64,000 nt of DNA from FEB-10 sp963710645 (GCA_963710645.1 CAVQBD010000002.1:496001-560000), one strand, 5' to 3'; shown: positions 24,685-33,425, counted from the stretch's first letter. Program-made: numbers and translations. The notes: generated from the sequence alone by a model not told the origin.

Positions 24685-25165
24685 AGCTGATCCAACCCCC
24701 GTGCCCTGATCATAGGCCAGTCCGCCAACCTTGGGCTACCAACACCATCGATGTGGTGACCCAAGGTCCGGATCCACGACTCCGGTCCGAATTCGTCGAC
24801 CGGTCCGATGATGTCTTCAACGATTTCGTCTGCACAATCCTCCTCGGAAATCTCTCACTCGTAGTAGACCGACATGGAGGCCGTGCCCCGGTTCCTCGCC
24901 AGATCGCCCTTTCTGAATCCGGTAACGTGCCGCCGGCGGGAGGGGGGCCTGGTGGCCATTGTGGAGCAGCCGTCCCGGCTGCATTCCTTGCCTCGACGGA
25001 ACGGATAAATGTAGGCCAGAGGTCTGCGCTACAAAGGTCCTGAGGTCTTGGGGCTCGGAGCTCGAATTTCGAATTGTCCGAACCCCGCCACCACGTTTTC
25101 CACACCGAGCGGGCGGTGGGTGGGGTCCACACCCTCCACACTTTCCATGCCGGGCGGGCGGGTGT
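24685..25165. other. Intergenic gap with repeats, no gene
   Basis: This 481-base region has open frames on both strands but no ribosome binding sites or family resemblance. It contains heptamer units (25051-25078) and a GGGCGGGCGGGTG block (25152-25164). An imperfect palindrome around TGTAGGCCAGAGGTCTGCGC (from 25012) is also present. Confidence 0.6.
25051..25164 (+). repeat. Heptamers with G-rich block beside a stop codon
   Basis: GGGCTCG, GAGCTCG, AATTTCG and AATTGTC lie in register at 25051-25078. GGGCGGGCGGGTG (25152-25164) ends one base before the MerR gene's stop codon (25166-25168, minus strand). The GC-rich-then-AT-rich unit order equals that at 27074 and 29987. Confidence 0.75.
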
Positions 25166-25954
25166 CTACTCCTCCCCGCGTCTACCGCGCAGCACCTTCC
25201 AGCGCAGCATGCGCGCCGCTTCCTCGAGCACGTCTGCGTCGGCCTCATCCAGGTTACGCGCCGTCAAGACCAGGTCCGGGGTGATCTCGGCCCGAGTCCA
25301 GTGCTCCGAACTTCGGCGGCGGATCCGGGAGCGGCTGCCCGCGGCCTCTGCCAAGTGTGCGAGCACGGCGGACAGACGTTCAGGCCGTCTTGGTGGAGGC
25401 TGTCGGGCCGAGGGCGGCGCACTGGCAGCGACCGCCTCTGAATCTGCGCCCACCTCCCTGAGTTCGAATTTTGGAGGACCGCTGTCGAGGTCGAGGATGA
25501 GGGCGTCGGTCTCTTCGACGGGCGAGGGGGTCGACGTCGGCAAATCCTCCGCGTCCTCCACGTACATCCGCGAGACATTGCGCTCGAGCAATTCCAGCCG
25601 TGCCCGCCTCGGCGCCATCACGATGGGTTCCGTCTCTGGCCCGCGCTCGTATGGTGTCGCGTCGAGTTCTTCCCGGTCGGCCACCACGTCGGCGATCTTC
25701 TCCTCGGGGAAGTCGTCGAGCATTTGTTTGATGTTGCTCAACGTCAGGCTGCCGAGCCGCCCCCGGTCCTGCTCCTCGCGGATCTTCTTGATAAACAGGA
25801 GTCGGTCGAGGTAGCCCCGCGGATATCGCGTCCGCGGCCCCCGCCGTCCCACCTTGGGGAGCAGCCCTTCCTGAACGTAGTAGGCAATGGTGCGTTTGTC
25901 GAAGCCGGTCTCACGCTCGATCTCGTCAAGAGTGTAGGTCGGGCGTCTTTCCAT
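25166..25954 (-). CDS. MerR-family transcriptional regulator
   Basis: The 262-residue protein begins with a MerR winged helix ('YTLDEIERETGFDKRTIAYYVQEGLLP', about residues 7-33), then 'RTRYPRGYLDRLLFIKKIREEQDRGRLGSLTLSNIKQML', as in MerR/SoxR dimerisation helices. The long C-terminal part is Pro- and acid-rich with no metal-binding Cys cluster, so it is a non-metal MerR type. It is divergent from the ARPP-1 gene, and the 109-base gap holds a run of ACTGT boxes that it may bind. Confidence 0.9.
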   Translation of the reverse strand: MERRPTYTLDEIERETGFDKRTIAYYVQEGLLPKVGRRGPRTRYPRGYLDRLLFIKKIREEQDRGRLGSLTLSNIKQMLDDFPEEKIADVVADREELDATPYERGPETEPIVMAPRRARLELLERNVSRMYVEDAEDLPTSTPSPVEETDALILDLDSGPPKFELREVGADSEAVAASAPPSARQPPPRRPERLSAVLAHLAEAAGSRSRIRRRSSEHWTRAEITPDLVLTARNLDEADADVLEEAARMLRWKVLRGRRGEE

Positions 25955-25980
25955 GCATCGAATCTACCTAACTGCGAAAT

Positions 25981-26046
25981 AACTGTCAAGAACTGTTGAT
26001 TTATGGCATGACTGTTGATATACTGTTGTTTACAGATAAATACTGT
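25981..26046. promoter_or_regulatory. Helically phased ACTGT direct repeats, candidate MerR operator
   Basis: ACTGT occurs at 25982, 25992, 26011, 26022 and 26042. Offsets from the first are 10, 29, 40 and 60 bases, close to 1, 3, 4 and 6 helical turns, so all boxes face one side of the DNA. Three boxes extend to ACTGTTG. The run lies between the divergent MerR and ARPP-1 starts. Confidence 0.6.
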
Positions 26047-26063
26047 CGACATTGGAGGTGGCC

Positions 26064-27068
26064 ATGAATCTGATCGCTAAAGCGCTGAAGAACATCACCA
26101 TAGGGGACTCGGTGACGCACGAAAATCTGAGGCTTTTGCCAATGATGGCGGCCGGCGTCGGCGGCGGGGCTGAGTATTTAACCCTGAAAGAGGCCGTGGA
26201 CAGCGGGCTCGTGCGGGTGTGCGAGGTGTCCGAGGGCGGCAGCGTTCCCGATCTACTCTTCGAAAGTCGGGCCGATCTCCCGGTGCTCATCGTCGACGGC
26301 GAGGAACTGGTTGGAGCCAAGCAGAATCGGACCATCAACCTTTCGGTCTTGGTTCCTCCCATGTCCAAGACCCTGATCCCGGTCTCCTGCGTCGAGGCCG
26401 GGCGCTGGCGGTACGAGTCGCACGACTTCCAGGTTTCGGAGCGTGCTCACTTCGCGCGGGGCCGGGCTGCGAAGGTGGCCTCGGTGTCAGACTCCATGCG
26501 CCACACCGGCTCTCGGCGGTCCGATCAGGGACGGGTGTGGAGTGATATTTCGTACGCTGCGCAGACGCTTTCTGCGCCGTCGCCCACCCAGGCCATGGGC
26601 GCCATCTTCGATCGCCACAGCATCACCATCGAGGACTATGTCCAGGCCTTCAATCCGGTGGCGGGCCAGGTGGGAGCCCTGTTCGCAGTGGGCGGGAAGA
26701 TCTCGGGTTTCGATCTCTTCGACCACCCGTCCACCCTGGCGACCATGCTCCCGAAGCTGGTCCGGAGCTACGCGGTGGAGGCCCTCGGCGGCGGATCCGA
26801 CAAACGCCGCCGGCCGGGCCGCAAACGAGCCGCCGCATTTCTGGCTCGGGTGGCAGATGCCGAGTCGGAAAGCTACTCAGCGCTGGGTCTCGGAACCGAT
26901 GTGAGGCTCACGGGACTCGGTGTGTTGGCCGGCGGGTTGTTGCACGAAGGCCGCCTGATCCACCTCGCGGCCTTCGCCACCTCCGAGGATTCGTCTCGCG
27001 GGAACGGTGGGCACGGGCGCGGCATGGCCTCGGTTCATTCGCGGAGGAGATCGGTCCGCAACAGATGA
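26064..27068 (+). CDS. ARPP-1 domain protein
   Basis: The 334-residue protein matches the ARPP-1 domain family as I know it: 'EYLTLKEAVDSGLVRVCEVSEGGSVP', 'LIVDGEELVGAKQNRTINLSVLVP' and 'IPVSCVEAGRW' are its typical conserved blocks. The family was named from association with ADP-ribosylation and rhodanese-phosphatase genes; its biochemical function is not established. No such partner is adjacent here; the divergent MerR gene is its only clear associate. GGAGG with a 5-base spacer sets ATG 26064. The Arg-rich tail is probably flexible. Confidence 0.85.
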   Translation: MNLIAKALKNITIGDSVTHENLRLLPMMAAGVGGGAEYLTLKEAVDSGLVRVCEVSEGGSVPDLLFESRADLPVLIVDGEELVGAKQNRTINLSVLVPPMSKTLIPVSCVEAGRWRYESHDFQVSERAHFARGRAAKVASVSDSMRHTGSRRSDQGRVWSDISYAAQTLSAPSPTQAMGAIFDRHSITIEDYVQAFNPVAGQVGALFAVGGKISGFDLFDHPSTLATMLPKLVRSYAVEALGGGSDKRRRPGRKRAAAFLARVADAESESYSALGLGTDVRLTGLGVLAGGLLHEGRLIHLAAFATSEDSSRGNGGHGRGMASVHSRRRSVRNR

Positions 27069-27073
27069 TCGAG

Positions 27074-27133
27074 GGGCTCGGGGCTCGGGATTTGGGGCTC
27101 GAATGTCGAATTTCGCATTGGGTGGGCGGGTGG
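27074..27133 (+). repeat. Heptamer array with terminal G-rich block
   Basis: GGGCTCG, GGGCTCG, GGATTTG, GGGCTCG, AATGTCG, AATTTCG, CATTGGG run in register from 27074 to 27122 and merge into GGGTGGGCGGGTGG (27120-27133). The array starts 5 bases after the ARPP-1 stop and ends 4 before the stop of the minus-strand PD40 fragment, filling the convergent gap. Confidence 0.85.
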
Positions 27134-27137
27134 CGGC

Positions 27138-28007
27138 CTACTTCCTCGCCTCCAGAACCTCCGGCCAGTTCACCATCAGGTTGAGCAAGGTGTCGGCGCG
27201 TTGGATGGTGGACGGCACCACCAGGAATCGTTGGCCGTCGGCCGTGGGATGGTATGAAGGTCCACCGGCGGATGGAGGTTGGATGTTGAAGAGGGGCTCG
27301 ACCTTGCCCACCGTGAAGTTGTTGCCGCTGGAGCTGACCTCCGCGACCATCAGGCGGCCATCCATCTCGGTGTAGATGATCTCGCTGCCGTCGCCCCGCC
27401 AAAAGGCGTAACCGCCCGAGTCCGTGGAGATCTGCCAACGCCGACCGGGCTCGGGAAAGGTGGTGACGTAGACCTCGAACTCTCCAGATTCGTTGGAGTT
27501 ATACGAGAGCCACCGACCGTCGGGTGAGACGATGCCCACGCCCTCACTGAATTCGGTTTGGCGGAATACAGAAGGCTCAGAGTCCCTCTCCACGGGCAAC
27601 AACCAGATATCAGTAGCGGTGTCGCCGCCGGTCGCCAACAACACCAGCGTCTTTCCGTCAGGCGTGATGCCGTTTGGGAACACATCGCGTTCGCCGACAT
27701 AAATCAACTCCACCTCGCCCGAGCCGTCCACATCCTTGGCATACACGCCGTAGTTGCCGCCGCGGCTCGACGAGAAGTAGACCCGCGATCCGTCCGGGCT
27801 CCACACTGGCCAGGTGTCGTCTGCAGGGTCGAAGGTGAACCGGGTGCGCAGGTCGCGCTCGATGTCGTAGATCCAGAGATCGGCCATGCCGGTCCCGGTG
27901 TCGGGGATCTTCGCCACGGCGAACCCGCCGTCGGGCGAAAGAACCGCCTGTTCGTAGGGCGCCTGGTCCCCAGGACGCCGTCCGGCTGCCCGGAGCGACC
28001 TCGCCAC
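27138..28007 (-). CDS. C-terminal PD40/TolB-like half of a frameshifted kinase gene
   Basis: This 289-residue frame continues the beta-propeller of the upstream kinase: 'AVLSPDGGFAVAKIP', 'PVWSPDGSRVYFSSSRGGNYGVYAKD' and 'IVSPDGRWLSYNSNESGEFEVYV' are WD40/PD40 blades. The first 15-20 residues of the frame are out-of-frame sequence and do not look like a start. Joining at a C4 run (27968-27971 on the plus strand) by one extra base gives an uninterrupted propeller. It is therefore not a separate gene but the 3' half of one of about 900 codons. Confidence 0.75.
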   Translation of the reverse strand: MARSLRAAGRRPGDQAPYEQAVLSPDGGFAVAKIPDTGTGMADLWIYDIERDLRTRFTFDPADDTWPVWSPDGSRVYFSSSRGGNYGVYAKDVDGSGEVELIYVGERDVFPNGITPDGKTLVLLATGGDTATDIWLLPVERDSEPSVFRQTEFSEGVGIVSPDGRWLSYNSNESGEFEVYVTTFPEPGRRWQISTDSGGYAFWRGDGSEIIYTEMDGRLMVAEVSSSGNNFTVGKVEPLFNIQPPSAGGPSYHPTADGQRFLVVPSTIQRADTLLNLMVNWPEVLEARK

Positions 28008-29845
28008 TCCAGTGTTGTGGAGGCCTCGGCCTCGCCACTCTGGTAGGCGATGACGCCACCGGGCGAAGCGGAAAACACCGCCACCGCAGAGCCCGGGATG
28101 TGCATAACGCCTTCGGCGATAGGTACCGCCTCCGCACCCAGTTCGAAACTGTCCGCATCGAAGGGCTGAGCCATCAGCGTGCTCTCTCGGACAAACAGGA
28201 GTTTGCCGGAGGCGTATTCAGCCTGGGTGGAAAGGAGCAGCAACTCGCGTGACTCACCGCCGTCGATCGAGGACAAGAGCACTGAACTCTGGGCGTCGGA
28301 GTTGCCCCGTCCCAGAAACAGGAAGTGGCGGCCGTCGGGTAGAAACCTCGGGTGCCGGTGGGAGTTGTGGTGAGAGCCGTCGATTTCGGTGATGGGGGTG
28401 GATTCTCCGCCGGCGGCCGACACTCGGTGGATCGGTTCGGTGGCGTTCGGGGCGAATACGATCACATTTTCCGAGCCCCAACTGCCGCCCTTGCCGTTTG
28501 AAGCGTTGCACAGGGTTACCGGAGGGCCTCCCGAGGTGTCGATCTTCTTCAGCGTGCCGTCGCGTCCCGTGAAGAAGCCGATCCATCGCGAGTCCGGTGA
28601 CCAGAAGGGGTACTGGGCGTCTTCGGTGCCGGATAGGACCACTGCATCGGGTGAGTCGAGCCGACGCACGAACAACATCACCGATCCATCGTCGCCCTGG
28701 GCGGTGAACGCGAGCCGATTGCCGTCGGGGGATACCGCCACCGGTCCGGGTGACGCGGGTGCCAGATTGAAGAGCGAATCTGCCGGTGGTGGGATGGTGG
28801 CCCGAAGTACGGTTTTGGGCGGGCTTGGCCGCAGCAGCAGCGAGGCTGCAAGGGCGGCGGCAAAAACCGCGACGGCCGCCCACGGGAGCATGCGGCGCCA
28901 ACCGGGAACCGGTTCTGTTTCGTGGACCAACGAAGCGGCCGGCGCCTCGAAGGAGACTGGATCCGCCTTGTATTCCTCGAGTACGATCCGCGCGTCGCCG
29001 ATGGCTTGCACCCGTTCGCGGGGCTTTTTTCGCAGGCAACGGGCCACGAGTTCTTTGAGCCGCGGCGGTGTGTCGTCCGGCAGCGCCTCGATGTCTGGCT
29101 CGTCTTTGAGCACCGACGCCAGTACGTGGCTCAACGTCTCTCCCTCGAAGAGCTTGTGGCCGGTGAGCATCTCCCAGAGCACCACGCCGAAGGCCCAGAT
29201 GTCGGCCCGTTGGTCGGCCGGCGTTCCGGCGGCCTGCTCGGGGCTCATGTAGGCGGCGGTGCCCAGGATGACCCCCTCCAGAGTGGCGTGTTTGGTGATG
29301 GTGGGTGAGAACGACAGGCTGTGATCGGTGGCGTCGGTCTCCCATGCCTTGGCGAGACCGAAGTCCAACACCTTGACGGTGCCGTCGGGTCGGATCTTGA
29401 CGTTGGCCGGTTTGAGGTCGCGGTGGACGATGCCCTGAGCGTGGGCCGCCTCCAGCGCCTCGGCGATGCCGAGGGCGATTCTGGCGGCCTCCTCGACGGG
29501 AACCGGGCCACGGCTGATGAGCTCGTCCAGACCCTCACCCTGTACCAACTCCATGACCAGGAAGTGGATCTCGGTGTCCGTCCCGGTGTCCGTTTCTCCA
29601 CCCTCGGCAACCGCCGACTCGAGCCCATAAAGATGGGCTATGTTGGGGTGGTTCAGGCTGGCCAGGACCTTGGCCTCGCGTTCGAACCGCGCGTGTCGAT
29701 CGGGGTCTTCGGCGAAGTCCAACGGCAGCACCTTGAGCGCCACTTCGCGTCCGAGTTTGGTGTCGGTGGCGAGCCACACTTCGCCCATGCCACCGGCGCC
29801 GAGCTTGTCGGTGACGTGGTAGTGCACGAGAGATGCGCCGATCAT
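27704..29845 (-). CDS. PknB-type Ser/Thr kinase with transmembrane helix and PD40 propeller, frameshifted
   Basis: The kinase domain is complete: glycine loop GAGGMGEV (16-23), K38, HRDLKPAN (141-148) and DFG (161-163). A transmembrane helix ('MLPWAAVAVFAAALAASLLL', about 330-350) separates it from an extracytoplasmic PD40 propeller ('AVSPDGNRLAF', 'PFWSPDSRWIGFF', 'RHPRFLPDGRHFLFLG'). This architecture is common in Acidobacteriota. Around 27968 the frame leaves the propeller and runs as unrelated Arg-rich sequence to 27704; the true continuation is in the -1 frame (27138-28007). ATG 29845 has no strong ribosome binding site. Confidence 0.85.
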   Translation of the reverse strand: MIGASLVHYHVTDKLGAGGMGEVWLATDTKLGREVALKVLPLDFAEDPDRHARFEREAKVLASLNHPNIAHLYGLESAVAEGGETDTGTDTEIHFLVMELVQGEGLDELISRGPVPVEEAARIALGIAEALEAAHAQGIVHRDLKPANVKIRPDGTVKVLDFGLAKAWETDATDHSLSFSPTITKHATLEGVILGTAAYMSPEQAAGTPADQRADIWAFGVVLWEMLTGHKLFEGETLSHVLASVLKDEPDIEALPDDTPPRLKELVARCLRKKPRERVQAIGDARIVLEEYKADPVSFEAPAASLVHETEPVPGWRRMLPWAAVAVFAAALAASLLLRPSPPKTVLRATIPPPADSLFNLAPASPGPVAVSPDGNRLAFTAQGDDGSVMLFVRRLDSPDAVVLSGTEDAQYPFWSPDSRWIGFFTGRDGTLKKIDTSGGPPVTLCNASNGKGGSWGSENVIVFAPNATEPIHRVSAAGGESTPITEIDGSHHNSHRHPRFLPDGRHFLFLGRGNSDAQSSVLLSSIDGGESRELLLLSTQAEYASGKLLFVRESTLMAQPFDADSFELGAEAVPIAEGVMHIPGSAVAVFSASPGGVIAYQSGEAEASTTLEWRGRSGQPDGVLGTRRPTNRRFFRPTAGSPWRRSPTPGPAWPISGSTTSSATCAPGSPSTLQTTPGQCGARTDRGSTSRRAAAATTACMPRMWTARARWS

Positions 29846-30183
29846 GAGGCGTCCTGGCGGAGACCCGTGGGCCTGATCGTTCCTGTCTTGGTCATGGTCG
29901 TGCTCCTAGAAGGTGTGAGAGATGGATTCTCAAAAACAATGCAACCAATCTGGGTCGTTCCTGATTCCGGAGTGCAATAGGATTCGGGGCTCGGGACTCG
30001 GGACTCGGGACTCGGGACTCGGGACTCGGGACTCGAATTTTGCATTTCGAATTTCGAATTTGACCGCTCCCTGCTCCCTGCTCCTCCCTCTCCATACCCT
30101 CCACACTGGGTGGGTGGGGGCAACGCCATTGCCCATCGGCCACCGATGCCTTACCTTGATGGAGAGACCGAAGGGAGCCACCC
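29846..30183. other. Intergenic gap between divergent genes with long composite repeat
   Basis: This 338-base region between the divergent kinase and 4Fe-4S protein starts is mostly occupied by the composite heptamer element (29987-30120). The promoters of both genes must lie here but were not identified. Confidence 0.6.
29987..30120 (+). repeat. Longest composite heptamer element
   Basis: GGGCTCG plus six perfect GGACTCG (29987-30035) are followed in the same register by AATTTTG, CATTTCG, AATTTCG, AATTTGA (to 30063). A second block reads GCTCCCT, GCTCCCT, GCTCCTC (30066-30086), and the G-rich block GGGTGGGTGGGGG follows at 30108-30120. It is the clearest full copy of the family in the window. 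Confidence 0.9.
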
Positions 30184-31326
30184 ATGGCCGATGTCTATAC
30201 CCGCCTGGCCCGTGCGCTCGACGCGATGCCTCATGGTTACCCTGCCACCGAGGACGGCGTCGAACTCGCGATCCTGCGCAAGATCTTCAGCGAAGAAGAC
30301 GCCGCCATGACCCTGCGGCTCAAACCCATTCCGGAGCCGGTGGCGACCATCGCCCGCCGGGTGCGCCAGCCCGCTGACGAAGTGAAGAGAACCCTCGACG
30401 CCATGGCGGATAGAGGTCAGATCTTCAAGATGAGGATGCGCGGAGTGGAGCATTTCGCCATGGCTCCCTTTGTCATCGGCATCTGGGAGTTCCAGCTCAA
30501 CCGCCTCGACCGCGAGATGGCGGAACTCTTCGAGGCCTACGCGCCCCATCTGCTCACCACCCTGGGCGGCACGGAGCCGGCCCTTGTTCGGGTGGTTCCG
30601 GTGAATCGCCGGATCGATGCCAAGGCCGAAGTCCTGCCCTACGACGACCTGCGGGTGGCGCTGGAGAACTGCAACTCCTTCCGGGTTGCCGAATGCATCT
30701 GCCGCAAGGAAATGGGATTGTTGGGCAAGACCTGCAGCCACACGATGGAGACCTGCATGTCATTCGCCCGCGACCCCGATGCCTACGACGGCATGCCCGA
30801 GTGGGGTCGGGAGGTGACCCGCGAGGAGGCGCTCGAGTTGCTCGAAAAATGCGAGGAGGAAGGGCTCGTCCACAACACCTACAACGTCCAGCGAGAGCCC
30901 TTCTTCGTCTGCAACTGCTGCTCGTGCTGCTGCGGTCTGCTGCGCGCGCTCAACGAGCACGGCGCACCCTACATGATCGCCCGCTCCAACTACGTGTCCG
31001 AGATCGATCCGGAGAGCTGTTCAGTCTGCGGCGTCTGCGACGAAGGGCGGTGTCCGGTGGACGCCATCAGCGAAGGCGACGACGGGTACCAGGTGGACGA
31101 GGCGCTGTGCCTCGGCTGCGGCGTCTGCGCCATCGCCTGCGAGTATGACGCCATCCGGCTGGTGGCACGGCCGGAGGAAGATCGCCTCACCCCGCCCAAA
31201 ACGCTGGTGCACTGGAGCCTCGACCGCACCGACCACCGCCAGGGCAAGGTCAAGGGTGCGGCCATGCGCGGGTGGCTGGCGTGGGAGGGACTCAAGATGG
31301 CGGCCCGTCGGCGGGCACAGAATTAG
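30184..31326 (+). CDS. 4Fe-4S ferredoxin-domain protein with winged-helix N-terminus
   Basis: A 380-residue protein. The N-terminal half has a winged-helix-like stretch ('IARRVRQPADEVKRTLDAMADRGQIFKM', about 56-83). The middle has many Cys ('ECICRKEMGLLGKTC', 'CNCCSCCCGLL'), and the C-terminus has two ferredoxin motifs, CSVCGVCDEGRCP and CLGCGVCAIACEYDAI. The pattern fits electron-transfer subunits linked to CoA-B/heterodisulfide reductase-like or benzoyl-CoA pathways, but no partner enzyme is adjacent. ATG 30184 is followed by tandem stops TAG TAA, then directly by the AATAGTG array. Confidence 0.82.
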   Translation: MADVYTRLARALDAMPHGYPATEDGVELAILRKIFSEEDAAMTLRLKPIPEPVATIARRVRQPADEVKRTLDAMADRGQIFKMRMRGVEHFAMAPFVIGIWEFQLNRLDREMAELFEAYAPHLLTTLGGTEPALVRVVPVNRRIDAKAEVLPYDDLRVALENCNSFRVAECICRKEMGLLGKTCSHTMETCMSFARDPDAYDGMPEWGREVTREEALELLEKCEEEGLVHNTYNVQREPFFVCNCCSCCCGLLRALNEHGAPYMIARSNYVSEIDPESCSVCGVCDEGRCPVDAISEGDDGYQVDEALCLGCGVCAIACEYDAIRLVARPEEDRLTPPKTLVHWSLDRTDHRQGKVKGAAMRGWLAWEGLKMAARRRAQN

Positions 31327-31328
31327 TA

Positions 31329-31398
<70 letters not shown>

Positions 31399-31650
31399 AG
31401 TGGATCAGGTGCGGAGGCCCCTGGGTGGCGGCAGTGTTCAGCGGCGATTGCCCCAGATTGCGGTCGCTGATCACCGTTGCTTCCATCTGCCCCGGACACC
31501 GGTTGCTGTCCCTGTCCCGGCCGCTGCCGACTGCCGCTGATAGCTGATTGCCGTCGCAGACCCCGACGCCGGAATCCGGGCCCCCGCGTTCGCTTCGACG
31601 CACTGACTTCGACGCGCCCATCTCCCGACCGCGCTCCCCGAGGGAGCCCC

Positions 31651-31717
31651 CTCTGACGATATTTGGGACTCGTCGCAACAAGCAGACTGTTCGACCTCAA
31701 CCCAAAATCGTCAGAGA
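31651..31717. repeat. Long imperfect inverted repeat
   Basis: CTCTGACGATATTTGGG (31651-31667) is inverted as CCCAAAATCGTCAGAG (31701-31716), with one base different in length, around a 33-base centre. It could form a stable hairpin; the right arm overlaps the first copy of CTCAACCCAAAAT. Confidence 0.65.
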
Positions 31718-31819
31718 CGGCACGCCCGCCTATCGCGCCCACGTCGCTCCGGGTGGGCGGGTGGTTTCGTCTTCGTTCTTCGTTCGGCGACGGTAACGGG
31801 CTCGGGAACGGGCCGGGAT

Positions 31820-31987
31820 CGGCTCCATCACTGGCGAATCGCCTACGGCTCCGCGAAAGAGGTCGACTGCCATCTTCGCCTCCTGGTTCACGCCGGCGCG
31901 ATCGACTCCACTCGCGCGAGCGCTTCGCTACAGCTCTTCGATGAGGTCCGTGCCATGACCTGGCGCTTGCTCAACCCAAAATTCTGA
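31820..31987 (+). pseudogene. Four-helix-bundle (23S rRNA IVS-type) protein remnant
   Basis: Translating from about 31835 to the TGA at 31985-31987 gives RIAYGSAKEVDCHLRLL and then FDEVRAMTWRLLNPKF, which matches the C-terminal half of the small four-helix-bundle family (often encoded in 23S rRNA intervening sequences). The N-terminal half and any start codon are absent. The LLNPK coding end coincides with one copy of the CTCAACCCAAAAT repeat; the other copy (31696) may be a second relic. Confidence 0.6.
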
Positions 31988-32066
31988 TTGGGGCTCATCG
32001 CAGCAGATATTCTGGCTGCTGTCGCCGGATGGACTCCACCACTGCACACGAGGTCGGTGCGATGTG

Positions 32067-32171
32067 ACAATTTCACATTTCTCATTTCACATTGCAAATT
32101 CAACCACTGTCCATCTCACGGAAATCTGGATGAACCCAACGTTTAACGTTCAACGTGTAACGTTCAACTCC
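32067..32171. repeat. Two degenerate heptamer arrays upstream of a stop codon
   Basis: 32067-32101 reads ACAATTT, CACATTT, CTCATTT, CACATTG, CAAATTC. 32137-32171 reads CAACGTT, TAACGTT, CAACGTG, TAACGTT, CAACTCC. The second ends 17 bases before the peptidase stop codon (32189-32191, minus strand). It shares the AACGTT core with the array at 8132. Confidence 0.8.
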
Positions 32172-32188
32172 CACCCCGGCCCCGCCAC

Positions 32189-33196
32189 CTACTTGCCGTC
32201 CAACTCCGCGAGAAAGTCGAGCAGCCCGGCGAAGTACGTCTCTTCGTCGTCCCAGTTGGACATGTGGCTGCCGTTTTCGCAGATCAGGAGCCGCGAGTCG
32301 GGAATGAACTCGTTCATCTCCTCGATATCGGAAACCCGCATGGTGTCGTAGCGGCCGACGATGAGCAGGGTCGGGACGGTGATCCTGGGAAGGTCCGCCA
32401 TCCGATCCCAATCTTTGAAGGTGCCGGTGATCTCGAATTCACTGGGTCCCTGCATGTGGTTGTATATGGAGTGGTTCAGATGTTCGAAGGTGTCCAACAC
32501 CTCTTGTGGCCACGGGTCGAGCCGGCACAGATGTTTGGCGTAGAGCTCGCCGAGCATGATCTCCTGGTACTCCGGGTTTTCGTAATCTTCCGCGTCCTCG
32601 TACCGGTTCAGAACCGCAAGCGTCTCCGGGGCCATCTGCCCGCGAAGTTCGTTCGCATACGCTTCATACCGCGGGATGCTGGCCACCATGTTGGAGATCA
32701 CCAGGCCCTTGAGGTGCTCCTGATATTTGAGCGCATACTCGATGCCGAGCATGCCGCCCCAGGATTGGCCGATGAGCACGAAATCTTCGATGCCGAGCGC
32801 CTGCCGCACCGTCTCCACCTCTTCGCGGAAGCGTTCTACGGTCCACAACGACAGATCGTCGGGCTGGTCCGAGCGCCACGAGCCGAGCTGATCGTAGAAG
32901 AAGAGTTCGTACCCCGCCGGCGGCAGGTGGTCGGCAAAGTTCTTCAGATAGTCGTGGCTGGCACCCGGCCCACCGTGCAGGAGCAGGACCTTGGTCTCGC
33001 CCGAACCCACCTTCTTGGTCCAGACCTTGAAGCGTCCGTCCTCGACGGAGATCATCCGGACGCCCTCTTCCCCCCGAACCGGCATTTCTTCAATCATGTT
33101 CACCTCGGCGATCTCGGTGTCGCTCCCACCCGCGCAACCCAGAAATGTCGCCGCACCAAAACCCATCAGCCACACCGTCGTCCTCATTCGGCCCAT
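32189..33196 (-). CDS. Proline iminopeptidase-like S33 lipoprotein
   Basis: A 335-residue alpha/beta-hydrolase. The S33 signature HGGPGASHDYLKNF supplies the oxyanion hole, the nucleophile is in GQSWGGMLG, the Asp in 'VGRYDTMR' and the His in 'NGSHMSN'. A signal peptide with lipobox FLGC makes it an envelope lipoprotein, whereas classic PIP enzymes are cytoplasmic. It should remove N-terminal proline or similar residues from peptides. AGGAGG with a 5-base spacer sets ATG 33196. Confidence 0.88.
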   Translation of the reverse strand: MGRMRTTVWLMGFGAATFLGCAGGSDTEIAEVNMIEEMPVRGEEGVRMISVEDGRFKVWTKKVGSGETKVLLLHGGPGASHDYLKNFADHLPPAGYELFFYDQLGSWRSDQPDDLSLWTVERFREEVETVRQALGIEDFVLIGQSWGGMLGIEYALKYQEHLKGLVISNMVASIPRYEAYANELRGQMAPETLAVLNRYEDAEDYENPEYQEIMLGELYAKHLCRLDPWPQEVLDTFEHLNHSIYNHMQGPSEFEITGTFKDWDRMADLPRITVPTLLIVGRYDTMRVSDIEEMNEFIPDSRLLICENGSHMSNWDDEETYFAGLLDFLAELDGK

Positions 33197-33299
33197 CCTG
33201 TCCTCCTGATTTCGGTTTGAAGGTGGCCGCGATTCTACACCAGGTGGACCGCGGAGACACGGAAGGTCCCGGTGTCCGGTGTCGCTCTGGGTCGAGTTT

Positions 33300-33370
33300 T
33301 TGATGAGACAATATATAATAACTTACATGTTATGAGTGACTTAAGCATGAATTTTTGTTCAAATATCGAA
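33300..33370 (+). promoter_or_regulatory. AT-rich promoter region
   Basis: An AT-rich island stands out from the GC-rich background. It has a perfect -10-like TATAAT (33314-33319) and an inverted repeat ATAAC-N6-GTTAT (33318-33333). No good -35 lies 17 bases upstream. It probably drives the secreted-protein gene at 33426. Confidence 0.4.
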
Positions 33371-33425
33371 TCCGACGCCGGCCGCCATATGGCTGATGTT
33401 GGGCTGAGGACCGAAGGAGGGTGTG

